A stretch of DNA of 64,000 nucleotides from Panagrolaimus kolymaensis (GCA_028622995.1 JAJQJQ010000031.1:1426001-1490000), one strand, 5' to 3'; shown: positions 36,254-48,187, numbered from the stretch's first letter. The notes: generated by a model from the sequence alone, not told the origin. Numbers and translations are program-made.

Positions 36254-37229
36254 AATTAGTCTAGAAATATTTTTAAAAATATTTTTGCAATAAATTTTGA
36301 ATAATTATAAAATATAATAAAAAAAATACATTAAAAAATGTTTTTGTTGAATCTCAACCGACAATCTTTGTTTTTTGATGCAATAAATCAGCGATGTAAT
36401 GATTGTTCGACAAAATATTTCAATTAACCCCACATTTTATTTGAAAATAAACATTATGACTTTAGGGGTCAAAAGCAATAAACCTGTTGCACACAGAAAA
36501 GATTCAAACATGATTTTTTATTCAAGTAGAGAGCTTGAATATTTTTTTATCCTTCATATCGAAAGCTGAATGCCGTTTTGTCTTTTATTGAAATGACCTT
36601 TATCTTTAAGAAATAAAAAAAGACTATTTGTCTACGCCATATTTTAGGTAAATAATTAAAATTTGGAGGCTAATGACATTTATAAAATGCAGCTCCGACG
36701 AACATTGAGCTCTTTATAAACAATAAAACCTAATTTAAAAAATACCCTTTTGGAAAGAATTTTTTTAGCGCTGACGGAGAAAACACAGTATATTCGCCTA
36801 TCCATGGAGGAGGTCTCATTGTTTCCGTCCGCCAAATTTCTATCTCTGTGGGGAATTTTCATATATCCATCTAACAACCACGAAGTGTCCGTCTCCACAT
36901 TTTTTCGCTAATCCATGAAGAAATCAACCCTAATGAGGATTTTAAAAAAAATTTAAATTTAATTTAACGTTCTTTTTTTGACTTTATTTTCTTTACCAAC
37001 AAATAAGTACTTCTTTTTAATTTAATAATGCACCGACTTGTTTTTAGTGACCTTTCTTTTCAAGAACCATTTGTTTTGATTGATGTTTGTTATGGACAAA
37101 TTTAATTAGTTGTCAGTAAATTTTCAGTAAGGGTTTTTAATATTTATCTTCATTTTGGTTTATTAAAGTAAATTCTTCCTTGATATTATTGTATTTTATC
37201 TACTTTATTTAAAAACTGTTCATTGCATT
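36254..37229. other. Intergenic
   Basis: The first 350 bp (esterase 3' flank) have a diverged duplicate at 43160-43400. A 72-codon minus-strand frame at 36680-36898 shows no domain and is not called. The rest is AT-rich flank of the next gene. Confidence 0.35.
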
Positions 37230-38194
37230 ATGTTTATTATCGCTGAGGAATGTATTGATGGACAATCTGAAGACCTTTATTTTTGTGACAAAGCTTCTTT
37301 AAATGAATTAGATAAAACATATTTAAAAGTTTTGCATCAATTTATTCAAGAATATAACAATACAAAAGTTGAAGATAAAAGAGATAAAATTTTTGAAAGT
37401 TTTATTGAAAAATATACAGCAATTCCAGATTTATGGAGATTGCAAGCAAGGTAAACCAACTTTCATTTATATTGACTTTTTTAGAGAAATTATAATTTTC
37501 CTTTTATTTTTAGACGCCTTGAGAATCGTATGAAAATGGATGTTTCAAAGCTTTTTAACAAATGTTTTTGTCATTTTTATTACAAAAACCTCTATGCTTA
37601 TGTAGTATCATCTACCTTGAAAGATATTATCTTTTCTGAAACACCCTTTTTGTTTTGTTATAATATGAATCATTATGCTATTTTCGACAAATCGGAAAGA
37701 ATACCATCCTGTACGCAATATATATTGACCTTACCTATTCGACATTTAAAATTAATTTATGCTGATTTTGATCAATTTTCAGGCAGGATATATTTATTCC
37801 AAATTTGCTTTCTATACTCAAAGATAACTTTATAAAAATTTTTAATTAATCAATTAAAAAAAAAAAATCTTTTTTCATAAAGCACCATAAATTAGTTACA
37901 AATTATAATTTTTTTATTTTAGATAGTCCATTGCCTGAGGAAATTAAAAATAAGTATAATGGAATTCTTTTACATGTAAATGAATGCAACTTTGAAAATT
38001 ACAAACATAATTTTCAACAATGGATGGAAAACTTATTCAAATATGGAGGAGAAAAATTTGCTATTCAAACCATTGAATCTGTTTTAACTGAAAACTATAG
38101 AAATAAATTTTTATGGAAAGACTACATTCTAATAATGAAAGAAAAAAATGTTAAAGTAAGCTTTTTTAACTATGATAAAAAAGCAATCAAGTAA
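37230..38194 (+). CDS. Unknown 253-aa family protein with a GC-AG intron
   Basis: Exons 37230-37450, 37514-37782 and 37923-38194. The last intron begins with CAG/GCAGGA, a GC donor; at the same place the pseudogene copy at 49.4-50.3 kb has a normal GTAAGA. The protein is soluble, with PDLWRLQARR, FCHFYYKNLY and a conserved terminal third (WMENLFKYGGEKFAIQTIES). The end was chosen at 38194 because both copies run on past a possible donor to a stop after KAI(K/E). No known domain. It lies directly before an F-box-like gene and may belong to the same loose family, but it lacks the CKYF motif. Confidence 0.5.
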
Positions 38195-38396
38195 TATCCT
38201 GATTTTCAAACATTTTCCGGAAAGGTTAATCTTCCAAACAAAGATTGGTTGGCTCATATTCTTCGATTCAGAATGGAAGCTACATTTATTTTTTTTATAA
38301 CTTTTTTATAACAAAGAAAATAGCAAATATAATGAAAATCTTTATAATTTTTTATTTTGAAACTAATTATTTTTACAATACTCTAATTTTTAGATT

Positions 38397-39273
38397 ATGC
38401 TAAATATTTTTGATCGTTATACTAACCTTTTTATTGACGACGAAGAAATGAGGGTTCAATATAAAAAAGCAAAGGAGAATGTCAAAAGTGTGTCTGACTA
38501 CAATGAATTACCAGAGCTTCGATATTATTTATTTGATGTTAATCCTCATTTGAATTATAAGCCATTTATCATGCCTGAAAATTATCAACAAAAACATCAA
38601 AAGTTAAATCTTCCAAAACCTATTATTAATTACATTAATAACCACGCAAACAGAAATCAACGTGTGAAACTTATAAAATTATGCAAATATTTTGCAATTG
38701 CTTCTCCTTCGATTGTCTGCCATCAACTACTAATTGCAAGCTCTGTTAAAGTTTCGGGATTTTATCAGCAAAGCTTAAAATGCAGTTATTCTTATATTAA
38801 AAAAACCAATTTTTCAAAAAAACTACATATTACAAATAATTTATTTTTTCATACTTCTTCAAAAAACGTGCAAGAATTTCATACAATCCTTCCAAAGATT
38901 TACAAATGCGATGCCCGATTTGTAAAAGTATGCATTCAAGATTTAACTTGGTCGGATGTAGTTTTTATTTTAAATCCGAATACTATAGAAAAGTTGGAAT
39001 TTTGGGGTAACAAAGTGATTAAAGAAAACGGAAACATTGCAAGCATATATGAAACCCTAATGTTGGTGCCAAATGCGTTTTACATACAGTTTGTTTAACT
39101 ATTTAAAAAATAAATATAAAATAAAGTTTATAATATTCATATGTTTTAGTGTATCAGTAGAAGAAGAATCGATTAATGAAGCAAAAGAAAAAATCAGAAA
39201 CTTGCCTCGCAATGTACAAATTGAGCGTTTAACAGTGGTACCTTCTTTTCGTCATTTATATATTCCACTTTAA
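38397..39273 (+). CDS. F-box-like 'CKYF' family protein
   Basis: Exons 38397-39089 and 39150-39273 join in frame (CA/T codon across the intron) to about 271 aa. The core motif is KLIKLCKYFAIASPS near residue 95, followed by strands HTILPKIYKCDARF and LEFWGNKVI, matching the 18-20 kb and 32.6 kb genes. The ATG follows a TTTTTAG acceptor by three bases, consistent with trans-splicing and possibly with an operon with the gene 200 bp upstream. Function inferred only from the F-box-like pattern. Confidence 0.5.
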
Positions 39274-40642
39274 AATAGCACTATTATTTATAGAATTTAT
39301 TAAAGTTTTTTTCTCAATGCACTTGGAAATAAAATATTTAAAAATGTCGTAAAGTAAATGTGTAAGAAAAAAATTACCTATGTTTATTCACTTTTTTTAG
39401 CTTCAAGCCGAGTTTGCTTGATGTCATACTTAACTAAAAAAATCTTTAGTTTATAACCCGATCTTTACCAAGATTGGGATATAGCTTGCTGCAAACCATG
39501 ATTTTTTTTCATAAACAGCTACAAAATGTTTATTTTTGAGATCTAAAGAAGAAATATATTTTCAGATTGCTTTGTTGATTCCAACTTGGCTTTAAAAACC
39601 TTCTTTGATTTAGTTTTATTTTTTTATCTTCTCAAGAATAAGAAAAATACTGAGTTTTAATCGGATTTTGATTATTCTTTTCCTTTTTAGTTTTTTCGAT
39701 TAAAAATAGTTTGTTGTCGAGATTTTTTATTGCTTGTGATCAATTACTACAAAAAGAATCAAGCTCATTTGAATTTTAAAAACGATATTAATTCATCTAA
39801 AAAACATTTACAATATATAATCCAGCTACCGTTACATTGGATGCTGATAAACATTTTACAAAAAACATTGACAAAGTAGAAATTTTGTTTTTATAATTTT
39901 AATGAAACCAACAAACAACAACATGTAACAAACGAACAATGCTAAAAATAAAAAAACATTTTATTATTATAACTACCTTTCTCACTTTTTTTAACAAGAG
40001 GCAGACATTCAGAGCTTTCAGTTTGTCGAAAGAAACATTTCTCTGAGATGAATTTTACACAAAATAAAAAAGTTACGCTTTTTAATTAGTATTTAAAAAA
40101 ATACTTTTTTATTTTGCGTAAAACCCATCTCAGAAGTTTCTTTCGACATATTAAATCTCTGAGTTTCCACCCCTTGTTCAAAAAATTAAGAAAGGAAGTT
40201 TTAAAAAACAAACCATCATCCTAAAAAAATATATACAAAACGTGTCTCCAAAAAAGTACAACTTTGAAAGTTAAGTAACTCTTTTTTTAAGTAATTGTCT
40301 TTTTCGTGTTAAATAAACATTTTTCATATCTTTTGATAGAATCATGCAAATTTTCAAAAAATATCATATTGAAAAGTTACGAAACTTCCAAAGTTGTATT
40401 GTTTTTTAGGATATTCTTTAAATACAAAGAAAAAACTCGTAAAAACCTGTGCATGCCGAAATTCATATTACAAAGCCTCTTTAAAATGACACCAAATGCA
40501 AGTAAATACAAGCAGTATGCCAAAAAATGCTGTCTCGTTTTATTTAAGCTCTTTTTGCATTAAAACTCTTCGATTAATAAACTAGATTTAAAAAAAAAAT
40601 TCAATTTTAAGAAACTTACCTCAACAGCCCTTACCTTTCCTT
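39274..40642. other. Intergenic, contains a foldback element
   Basis: AT-rich. The only structure seen is the imperfect inverted repeat at 39971-40203. Frames in the region are short and low complexity. Confidence 0.4.
39971..40203. mobile_element. Imperfect foldback (MITE-like) element, about 233 bp
   Basis: Left arm 39971-40075 and right arm 40104-40203 are inverted repeats of roughly 100 bp. Best matching blocks: TGTCGAAAGAAAC, CTGAGATG..TTTTAC.CAAAATAAAAAA on the left against the complement of TTTTTTATTTTGCGTAAAAC..CATCTCAG..GTTTCTTTCGACA on the right. Outer parts are more diverged (AACAAG..G / C..CTTGTT). An old palindromic element. Confidence 0.5.
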
Positions 40643-41263
40643 TTAATTAGGGACTACTTCAGCATATAAACTATCATGAATTCCATTTTGGAAAACTTGA
40701 ATAATTAAAACAAATTCATGCGCTCGTAAGTTATTTCCTGCATAAAAAAATGCAACAAAAAATCGGATCGAAAATGTTGGATCCTGCAAAAGATTTGATA
40801 ATTGGCGTTCAAAGGCAGCACGTCTTCTATTAACCTAAAACATTTAATTATTATTTCTTAAATCAAAAAGACTTCAAATAATAAAGTAAAGGGGCACTGT
40901 AAGTAAAAAGTTTTTCGTTATTTTCAAAAAAACATACCGCACGGGATTGTGAAAACAAGTTATCAATATGTATTCCACTACCACCAATACAGTTTGGAAT
41001 AATATGTCCAACATCATCGCCGGTGACCAAACCGTAATCTTTTCCCATGATTTTTCTTGTTCGAGCAACGACATGTGTTCCACGAATTGGGCGAAGAATA
41101 GAACCCCATGCCGTTGTGATTCGGAGTTGATCGTCTCTAATAACATGAGGATAGTAGCCCCTAAAATTTTACATTAGATATCATTTTTGCTATTAAAAAC
41201 TTACGTTGCGTCTACATTAACTTCTTCATAGTCCGGCAGTTCAAAGTATTGGTCGTCGGTCAT
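40643..41263 (-). CDS. DNA/RNA non-specific endonuclease, compact intracellular form
   Basis: Exons 41263-41205, 41160-40938 and 40834-40643 join to 157 aa. The His-Me finger is complete: GDDVGHIIPNCIGGSG, then DNLFSQSRAVNRRR and an E in AFERQL, matching the D-x-x-G-H / N / Q / N pattern of the Endonuclea_NS_2 type best of the three paralogues here. There is no signal peptide; the ATG follows a TTTTTTCAG acceptor by two bases, which suggests trans-splicing and a true start. The protein is hardly more than the catalytic domain. Expected to cut DNA or RNA with a divalent metal. An intracellular role, unlike the secreted 27.9-kb copy, is inferred. Confidence 0.65.
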
Positions 41264-43669
41264 ATCTGAAAAAAGCGATTAAGACAAAAAATAAACTTGA
41301 TAAGATAGGTAAATTTATAAAAAAGATTTTCTAAAATTAGTTTTATTAATTTCACAAACTTTAGGTTTCAATTTGGCTCGACTTCGGGATCTAAGATTTG
41401 TTTTTGAATTTCCGCACTCTTGTTTTCATCGCTTTTTCGGTTTTTTAATCGAAAAAAATTTTAATAAATTATCTTTTATTATATTATTCCAACATTTATT
41501 TCGATTAAAAAGTAAGAAATTTCTGCTAAAAAATATTTTGTAGCTTCAAGTTCCAAAACTTTTTATTTCCGTAGCTTACATTTTTAGACATATGTTTTGC
41601 AAGCTTAATAGTGATAATAATATATCAGGCCGTATAGCAAATATTATTGAACGCTGCTCCACAATTACATGATCATCACTTTTTTATTAGTAAGTGCTCG
41701 AGTAAGAGCTTTTTTAATAAACATGCAACTTGTATATTTTTCAAAATATATTTTTATTTGAAAATCAGGATTATCACGACTTTTAATATTAACACTTTCT
41801 AAGAGTGTATTTGATTAATCGGAGTTTTTATTATTAAAAAGGGTAAAATTTTATTAATTAGAAGCTCTACCCTGAACTCGCACATGGTCAAACAGTGTGA
41901 AAATTGATTGCGTTTTTAATTTTTCATAATTCAACATATTTCATCCTCAAAGATGAAAACTCAGCTTTTTTTACTATTTGATTTATTTTATTTTGTGTTA
42001 TAACCTACAACTTCAAAGAGCTTTAAGTGACAGATGATTTTAAAAACTGGAATTAAAATTTTTTTAATTACGTTTTTTCCCCATTACCTGGATAAATAAA
42101 GAATATAAAATATGAAAATTTTAAAATTTTCTTGGAAAAACTTTTACTTTCATTTTAACTTTTTTTATAGTTTTCCGGCAATATCATTACTTTTTATAAC
42201 CTTATGAAGTTCTGATGAATTTACAAAATCGTCTTGCCACAACAATAAAACAATTTTATTATACTGCCGTCCTTTTTTATTTATTAAACAAATATAATGT
42301 TTTAGAATAAAAACTTTTGATGGCCTTCGTTTACTTTCTCTAAAAACATTCAGCACGCATTGAAGCGATCTTTCTGTTTTAACCTGAATTATTTTTTTTG
42401 TCTTTAAACGTTATAAATACAATTAGCTATGATAATGCTATAAATATAAAGTAATTATTTTGGGTTTTTTCATTTATATAAAACCTAGGTTGCAACCCTT
42501 TAATAGTTAGAATTGGCATTAAATTTTAAATATTTGTTATGAACACAAAATCTTTAGGAGGCATATTTTACACAAAAATCTGTCGGATTTGCATATTGCA
42601 CATAGCTTATTTTGAAACTTAAAAAAGTTGTTTAAGTAAATTGAAAAAAGCAAAAGCATTGAACTAATATGTTTAACAAAACAGGTTTAAACCATGCCAG
42701 AAATTTTCAATATTTTTTTAAACAAATGAATACTCATCTTTTTTGGCTGAAACATCATTTAATTTTTCATATTTTTTTATTACCTCTCTTTTCATTGCAG
42801 AACAAATTTTTACCTTGATAGTCATATGTTTTTAAGAACTCGAATCTTATGTATCTGCATGTCTCGTTCATCGGAAGTTAATTTCTGAGAAATATAATAG
42901 CAAAAAACCGAAACACGATTTCTTGCATTTTTATTTTTGATTCATTTAAACTATTTTTTAAAATTTTATTCTTATTTACAAAAAAATTCTTAATTTTTTT
43001 AGTTTTCGAATCTCGGAGTTAACTTCTATGAGAAAAAATGAAGTTGCAGATAATTATTTCGCAACTCGATTGGCATTTTGGAATAAATTCAAAGAAAAAT
43101 ATAATTTTGATTTAATTCGTGGAGAATTTAAACTTTCCAAGAAAGTTAAAGATGAACTTTAAAATTAGTTTTTTTTTTGAAGAAAAAAATTTTTGCTATA
43201 AATTTTGCGTATTTGGAAAAACAATAAAAGAAAGTACAAAGAAAGTTGTTGGATCTCAGCCAACTTGGATCGAAATGCATTAGAACAATAAAGACACACA
43301 TTGAACAATGTTTTTTTTTCTACAAACAAGCAACCTTGAATATTTTTTATCCTTCACATAACTAATTATATTCCGTTTATTGTACTTTTTTTTAATAACC
43401 TTTTGCTTGCCAAAAAATATGAAGGACAACGAAAAAATGGCAATCGATTAGATCTTAATCGCAAAAAAGACAAGTATCTTAGTTATTTTCTGTTTTTTAA
43501 TGAATGTAAATTGCCAGGAATGCAATGTCGTTGTTTGGCATTTTTCTGTTTGTTTTTAACTTTGGTTTTAAGAAAATACCAAAACAAAATTTTATTTTAA
43601 CGAGTTAGAATAACGCGTACATTTTTATAATTTATTTTAACAACTAATTTTTTTTCCAGCGGTTAAATC
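41264..43669. other. Intergenic between divergent genes, with a relict esterase end
   Basis: AT-rich with no coding frame of note except the decayed esterase terminal exon at 43030-43162 and its 3' flank. Short frames at 42165-42356 and 43403-43600 have no domain signal. Confidence 0.4.
43030..43400 (+). pseudogene. Decayed copy of the carboxylesterase terminal exon and 3' flank
   Basis: From GAAAAAATGAAGTTGCAGAT to GATGAACTTTAA (43030-43162) the sequence matches the last 45 codons of the 34-kb esterase with few changes (AATTATTTCGCAACTCGATT for AAATATTTTGCAATTCGATT). The similarity goes on, more weakly, through the downstream flank (GTTGTTGGATCTCAGCC against GTTGTTGAATCTCAACC) to about 43400. 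No catalytic part is present. Confidence 0.7.
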
Positions 43670-45050
43670 ATGAAATATTTCACACTTTTGTGTGTTTTAT
43701 TAACCATTTTTGGCTTCACTTTTGGACAAGGAAATTTTTTGCAAGATTTTGGTAAATTTGTTTATTTGACTTTTAATAAAAAAAATCCTCAAAACCTATT
43801 TTAGTAGTCAGTAAAAAGACTGATGATAAAAAGTGTGATGGTAACTTGACTTTTTGGGAAGGCTTCATTGATAAAGCAAAAAAAGATCATCCATCAGCAA
43901 GTTTTCGGGATTTGGTTAAGTATATTTCGATTGATTTAATGGTAACTTTTATTATTAAAAATTACAGTTAAAATAATTTATTTTTGTTTTATTCTAGAAT
44001 GAAGAATCCGATCCAATGTTTACTTTTGCTCAAGTTTTTAATGAAAGCAAGATATCTTATAATGATTCCCATTATACATATTATTATGAATTCAATGGAA
44101 CTTGGGTCGAATATTTATGGTTTTTTGGTCAAGGCATTAAGTATTGCGAAATGGATAATAGTAATTTTGCATTGGGAATGGCACCGAGAAAACACGGAAC
44201 ATCATTGATGAATAATAATTATTTTTTGTCCACCAAGCTCCAAATCTTAAAAAAGATTATTTCTGAAACATTTCCAAATCAACAAAAAAAAGATAAAAAT
44301 TTTATTTTAATTAATCAAATTCTTGAGAACCGAAAATTTTCTCGTAAGCTTTTCTATTTTAAAAAGAAATTTTTTTGTTTTTATTTCCATTATTTAAAGG
44401 GCTAGAGATCCATCTGAATGAAATTTAGGCTTGCTACATGTTTTACTTCCTAGTTCGAAAGCCTTTTTTCTAACTTATTTAGAAAGTTTTTAAAAAGGCA
44501 AAACAAATTTAAAAAAGTTCAGAAAGTTTTCAAACAAACACAAAAAATTTTTTAACACATTTTCGAAAACTTTGGAAATGGATTAAAAGGAGGTGTTTGC
44601 GCTAAGAAGTAAAAGATCTCGCAAGCTCAAAGGTTAGTCAAATGGATCTCGTTCTTCGATACACATTTTTTATTTTAAGAACTCAGTAGCTATGGAAAAG
44701 ATGATTACGATTGTACAAAATTGCCAAAGATCCAAGCAATTATCGATAAGCTTGATGCAATGCATCTAACAGTTGATGAATGGGTTCGAGAATTTATTGA
44801 TGAACTCAAAGTATGTATGACTTCAAACTTATGTAGCTTTTATAAATACTTCATTTTTTAGAATTCACTTAATTCGCAAAATTCAAGCATCACAAAAATT
44901 CAAAACAATTATGTTTCATCCATTATCGACGGAGATGGTAAACTTAATGATGGGCTATATTGTGATAGCCATCCCGAAGATCCACGTTGCCATTATTGCG
45001 AAATAAACACGTTACCAACTACTATCATTATCCAATATTATGAACATTAA
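43670..45050 (+). CDS. Secreted unknown protein, 294 aa
   Basis: Five exons (43670-43751, 43805-43941, 43998-44343, 44680-44810, 44862-45050) keep one frame. The start opens a signal peptide (MKYFTLLCVLLTIFGFTFG). The mature chain has several N-glycosylation sequons (NLT, NES, NDS, NGT, NSS) and a few Cys, two of them in the C-terminal DGLYCDSHPEDPRCHYC. No known domain is recognised; it could be an excretory/secretory protein. It lies between an esterase relic and a convergent unknown gene. Intron 3 (44344-44679) is longer than the others. Confidence 0.55.
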
Positions 45051-45469
45051 TTTGTTATTTTACAGCTTAATATTTTAAGTTTTTACTGCAAAGTCCATTA
45101 TATTTTTAGGATTTAAAAAAAGGATTTACCTTAATTTAAAAGTAAATTATTTGGTTTTTTTTTACTAAAAGTAGTTTATCATTTTTTTGTTTTTTTTTGT
45201 TTTGCTGGGTAAAAGGTAGTAAATACATAAATATGTATAAAGAAATTATTTAAATGCCTTTTTATTTATTTTTATCATTTTTTGTATGCACAGTTATTCT
45301 TGTTTGAAAATTTATTGGTAAAACTTTATTTAAAGAAAATTCAGACAATATTTAATTTAAAAGTACATTAAACAAGTCGTGAAATAGATAATAAGATAAG
45401 AAGCTATGTAAATGTCACGAATCTTATGAACATTCAAGCAGGCTTATGCATGTTCTTGATGTCATCATG

Positions 45470-48133
45470 TTAATTTTCAATCAAATCACTTGAGACTGAA
45501 TCATCATCACCATCGCCATTTGATGTCCCGTGATCAATGTTTTCATCTTTAATTTTTGGGAGTGCATTCAACTTGTATTCAACAAAGCCGCCTACTTCGA
45601 TATTTTCTTTCTTGACAGAAGCAGTTGAAACCTGTATTTCAAAGGCTTCTTTTTTTGATTCAGCACTATTATCGGGATATTCCTTTTTAAGGTCGATATT
45701 ATCAACTTTGACAGAAGATCCACTAACTTTTAACTCTACATAGCCGCTTTCATTTTCCTTTTTAATATTGATTCTTCTTATAGTACCGACTGCTACAAGT
45801 GGATTTAAAACTTTATTGGCTCCATCAATCGGCGGTACAGGTTCAAGAACTTTGAGTTCAGCTCCAGCAATTGGGGGTTCGCGCTCAACAATTTGCGGAT
45901 CAGCTCCAGCATCATTTTGAGCTTCTGGGGGCTAAAAATATTAAGTTTCAAAAAATAAATAACACCAATACTCACAAAAACAAAATTTAAGAATATTGCA
46001 ACTTGTCTATTATCTTCAAATGGTTCAACAAAAGGTTCCAGAGCAACATCGTTTAAATCCATTGCACAAATCCGTTCACAAAGTCCGTTATTGTCAACTG
46101 TATGATTACGATTAAAATTCCATTGAGGCGAATCATCAGCATTTAATAAATCGAGCCCGTAAAAATTAACAAAACTGGATCTTTTGTTCATAAAAACTTT
46201 CACACAGGAAAATAAACGATTACAGTTAGCATTGTATGGTTGCTGAAAATAAGATTTGATTTTTATTTTTTGAGGTCAGGGCTTTGCGATATATCGAATA
46301 TCGATATCGAATATCGAAATATCGGGGCTTTTTTTGGATATCGAATATCGAATATCGATATCGGAAAAATAAATTTTAATATCGAATATCGAGTATCGAT
46401 ATCGGTTTTTGTCCGATATATCGACAAAATCGATATTTTCATTTGATTATTTTCCGAAAAAACTTAAGCATTTTTTGTTCATTTTTTAGCTCTGAATATT
46501 TATTTTCACTTAGTTTTTTACAGCAAACTAAAGCAAAGAAGCAACTATTTGAGTTTAAAGTGAAGAATTGCCTCCAAAGCAAATGGGTAAAAGTTGGTTT
46601 CGAATATTGGTTCAAAATGAATAAAATTTTCGCAATAAAAAAGAATGCAAATGTTTTACTAAAAGATTCTTTTTCTTTTTTTAAGAACTTTGCCATAAAG
46701 AATTTCCAAAAGAGCGATTACAATCAAAATTACTAGGAATAAAAAAAATTGATTGATAATAAGATTACCATCAATTTTGCTAGCTTCTAAGCCATTTATT
46801 TCTTTGAATTTTTGGTTTTGTCTTTTTGCGTAAAAAGACTTAAAAAATTTCAAGAGAATTAAAACTTTTTATTAAAAAAAATTCTATTATAACCCCTTAC
46901 TTAACCGTTAAAAACAAAACCAAAAAAAAAATTTTAAACCCTGACTTGATAATAATAAAAAAGTATCGAATATCGATATCGAATATCGAAATATCGGGCA
47001 TTTTTTAGATATCGAAATATCGAATATCGATATCGAAGAAAAAAAATTAGATATCGAATATCGAATATCGATATCGGGAAAAAATTTTATAATATCGAAT
47101 ATCGAATATCGATATCGGGACTTACAAATATCGATATCGCAAAGCCCTGGTTGTCATGGTCAATTAACTTGTTAAACAAAGTGAACCTACTTCACGCATT
47201 AGAACCTTGAAATTGTAGTATGTTTTTCTAAGTTCATCAAATGTTAACTTCTTGCTGATATTGCAAAATCGGACGCCATACATAACATTTAATAACTCTT
47301 TTTGCTCGTTTGTAAGCTCATTGTAATCAATGTTTGCATCACGACCAGTAATACAATCAAATGTTTTAACAGCAGGAGAAAGAAGTGTTTTACTAAGGTG
47401 CGGATCAATATCAATACCACATTGTGAAAAAACCTAAAAATTGTTTTTTTATTTTTATGCATATTTGATTGAGGCTTACTTCATTGAAAAATTTAATTGA
47501 CAAACCAGCGCTTCTTTCAAGTTCAAATATGAGACGAAAAGCAATGCTACAGATCTTCATTAAAGCGTGGCTGTTACAACAATCATTAGTTCTTTCAGAA
47601 AGAAGGACGGTTGCGACAAAATTAAATAAAAATACCACTGCTTTTATTGATTTCAAGCGTGGTCCAACTGTGGAATCCTCATAAATTATTTTTTTGAACG
47701 ATTTCATTAGATCCTTAACTGACAATGGGTTATAGTTTTGATCGTTTAAATCGCAAAGGATGAATTTTAAAGCATCTCGAGTATAATCTACCGAACCATA
47801 AAATATTTCCCTTAAAGCCCTAAAAGGGATGAATGGAAAAGTATATATATACTTTTATATTGATAAAGGTACTAACATTGTGTGAGGATCTTTGAGAAAA
47901 AAATTTTTGGTTGGCCATATTTTTTTACGTTCAGAGCCACCTATTAATAACATCGATTCAATAATTGCTGTTTCCAATGTTCCTTCCTTGAAAAGTTTTT
48001 CAAAATGTCCATACCCAATTGTTGAAGCAGAAGAAAATGGACGATGTAAATTGGATTTGTTTTGAGTAAAATTTTTTCGTTGTTCAGCCGAATCATCGCG
48101 ACGACTATCACCACCATGACGCAAATTAGTCAT
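45470..48133 (-). CDS. Unknown 522-aa protein with an inverted-repeat element in intron 4
   Basis: Five exons (48133-47877, 47819-47480, 47433-47191, 46242-45976, 45931-45470) join exactly in frame. The first 60 residues are Arg/Asp/Asn-rich (RRDDSAEQRKNFTQNK); the middle is helical (FLFNFVATVLLSERTNDCCN; FRLIFELERSAGL) and contains LSVKDLMKSFKK; the C-terminal 150 residues are acidic and low-complexity with repeated VKKEN/LKKEY-like units. No signal peptide or membrane segment. Not recognised. Intron 4 is 948 bp because it carries an 873-bp transposon-like element; the other introns are 47-57 bp. Splicing must remove this insertion for the gene to work. Confidence 0.5.
46277..47149. mobile_element. 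Non-autonomous DNA transposon-like element with TATCGA-rich arms
   Basis: The ends are perfect 16-bp inverted repeats CAGGGCTTTGCGATAT / ATATCGCAAAGCCCTG. Next to each lie about 160-190 bp packed with GATATCGAATATCGA-type units, and the 500-bp centre is ordinary AT-rich DNA. The CAGGG terminus and subterminal motif arrays suggest a hAT-type non-autonomous element. The flanking 8-mers (TTTGAGGT, GTTGTCAT) do not make a clear target duplication, so the insertion may be old. It lies inside an intron of the 522-aa gene. Confidence 0.6.
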
Positions 48134-48187
48134 TTTAGTAATAAAATCAGGTAAAATCAGTAAAAGGCTAAAAAGAGTTTCGTTCAA

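Noticed and set aside
36680..36898. 72-codon minus-strand frame with DTSWLLDGYMKIPHRDR
   Set aside because: Not supported by splice sites, family similarity or a paralogue in the window.
38195..38396. Extra exon joining the 37.2-kb gene to the F-box-like gene
   Set aside because: An open stretch (QTFSGKVNLPNKDWL) exists, but the pseudogene copy supports termination at KAI(K/E) and no matching donor/acceptor phases were found.
46439..46736. Overlapping frames in the centre of the 46.3-kb element as a transposase
   Set aside because: Low-complexity Lys/Phe-rich sequence on both strands with no DDE or hAT motifs; the element is non-autonomous.
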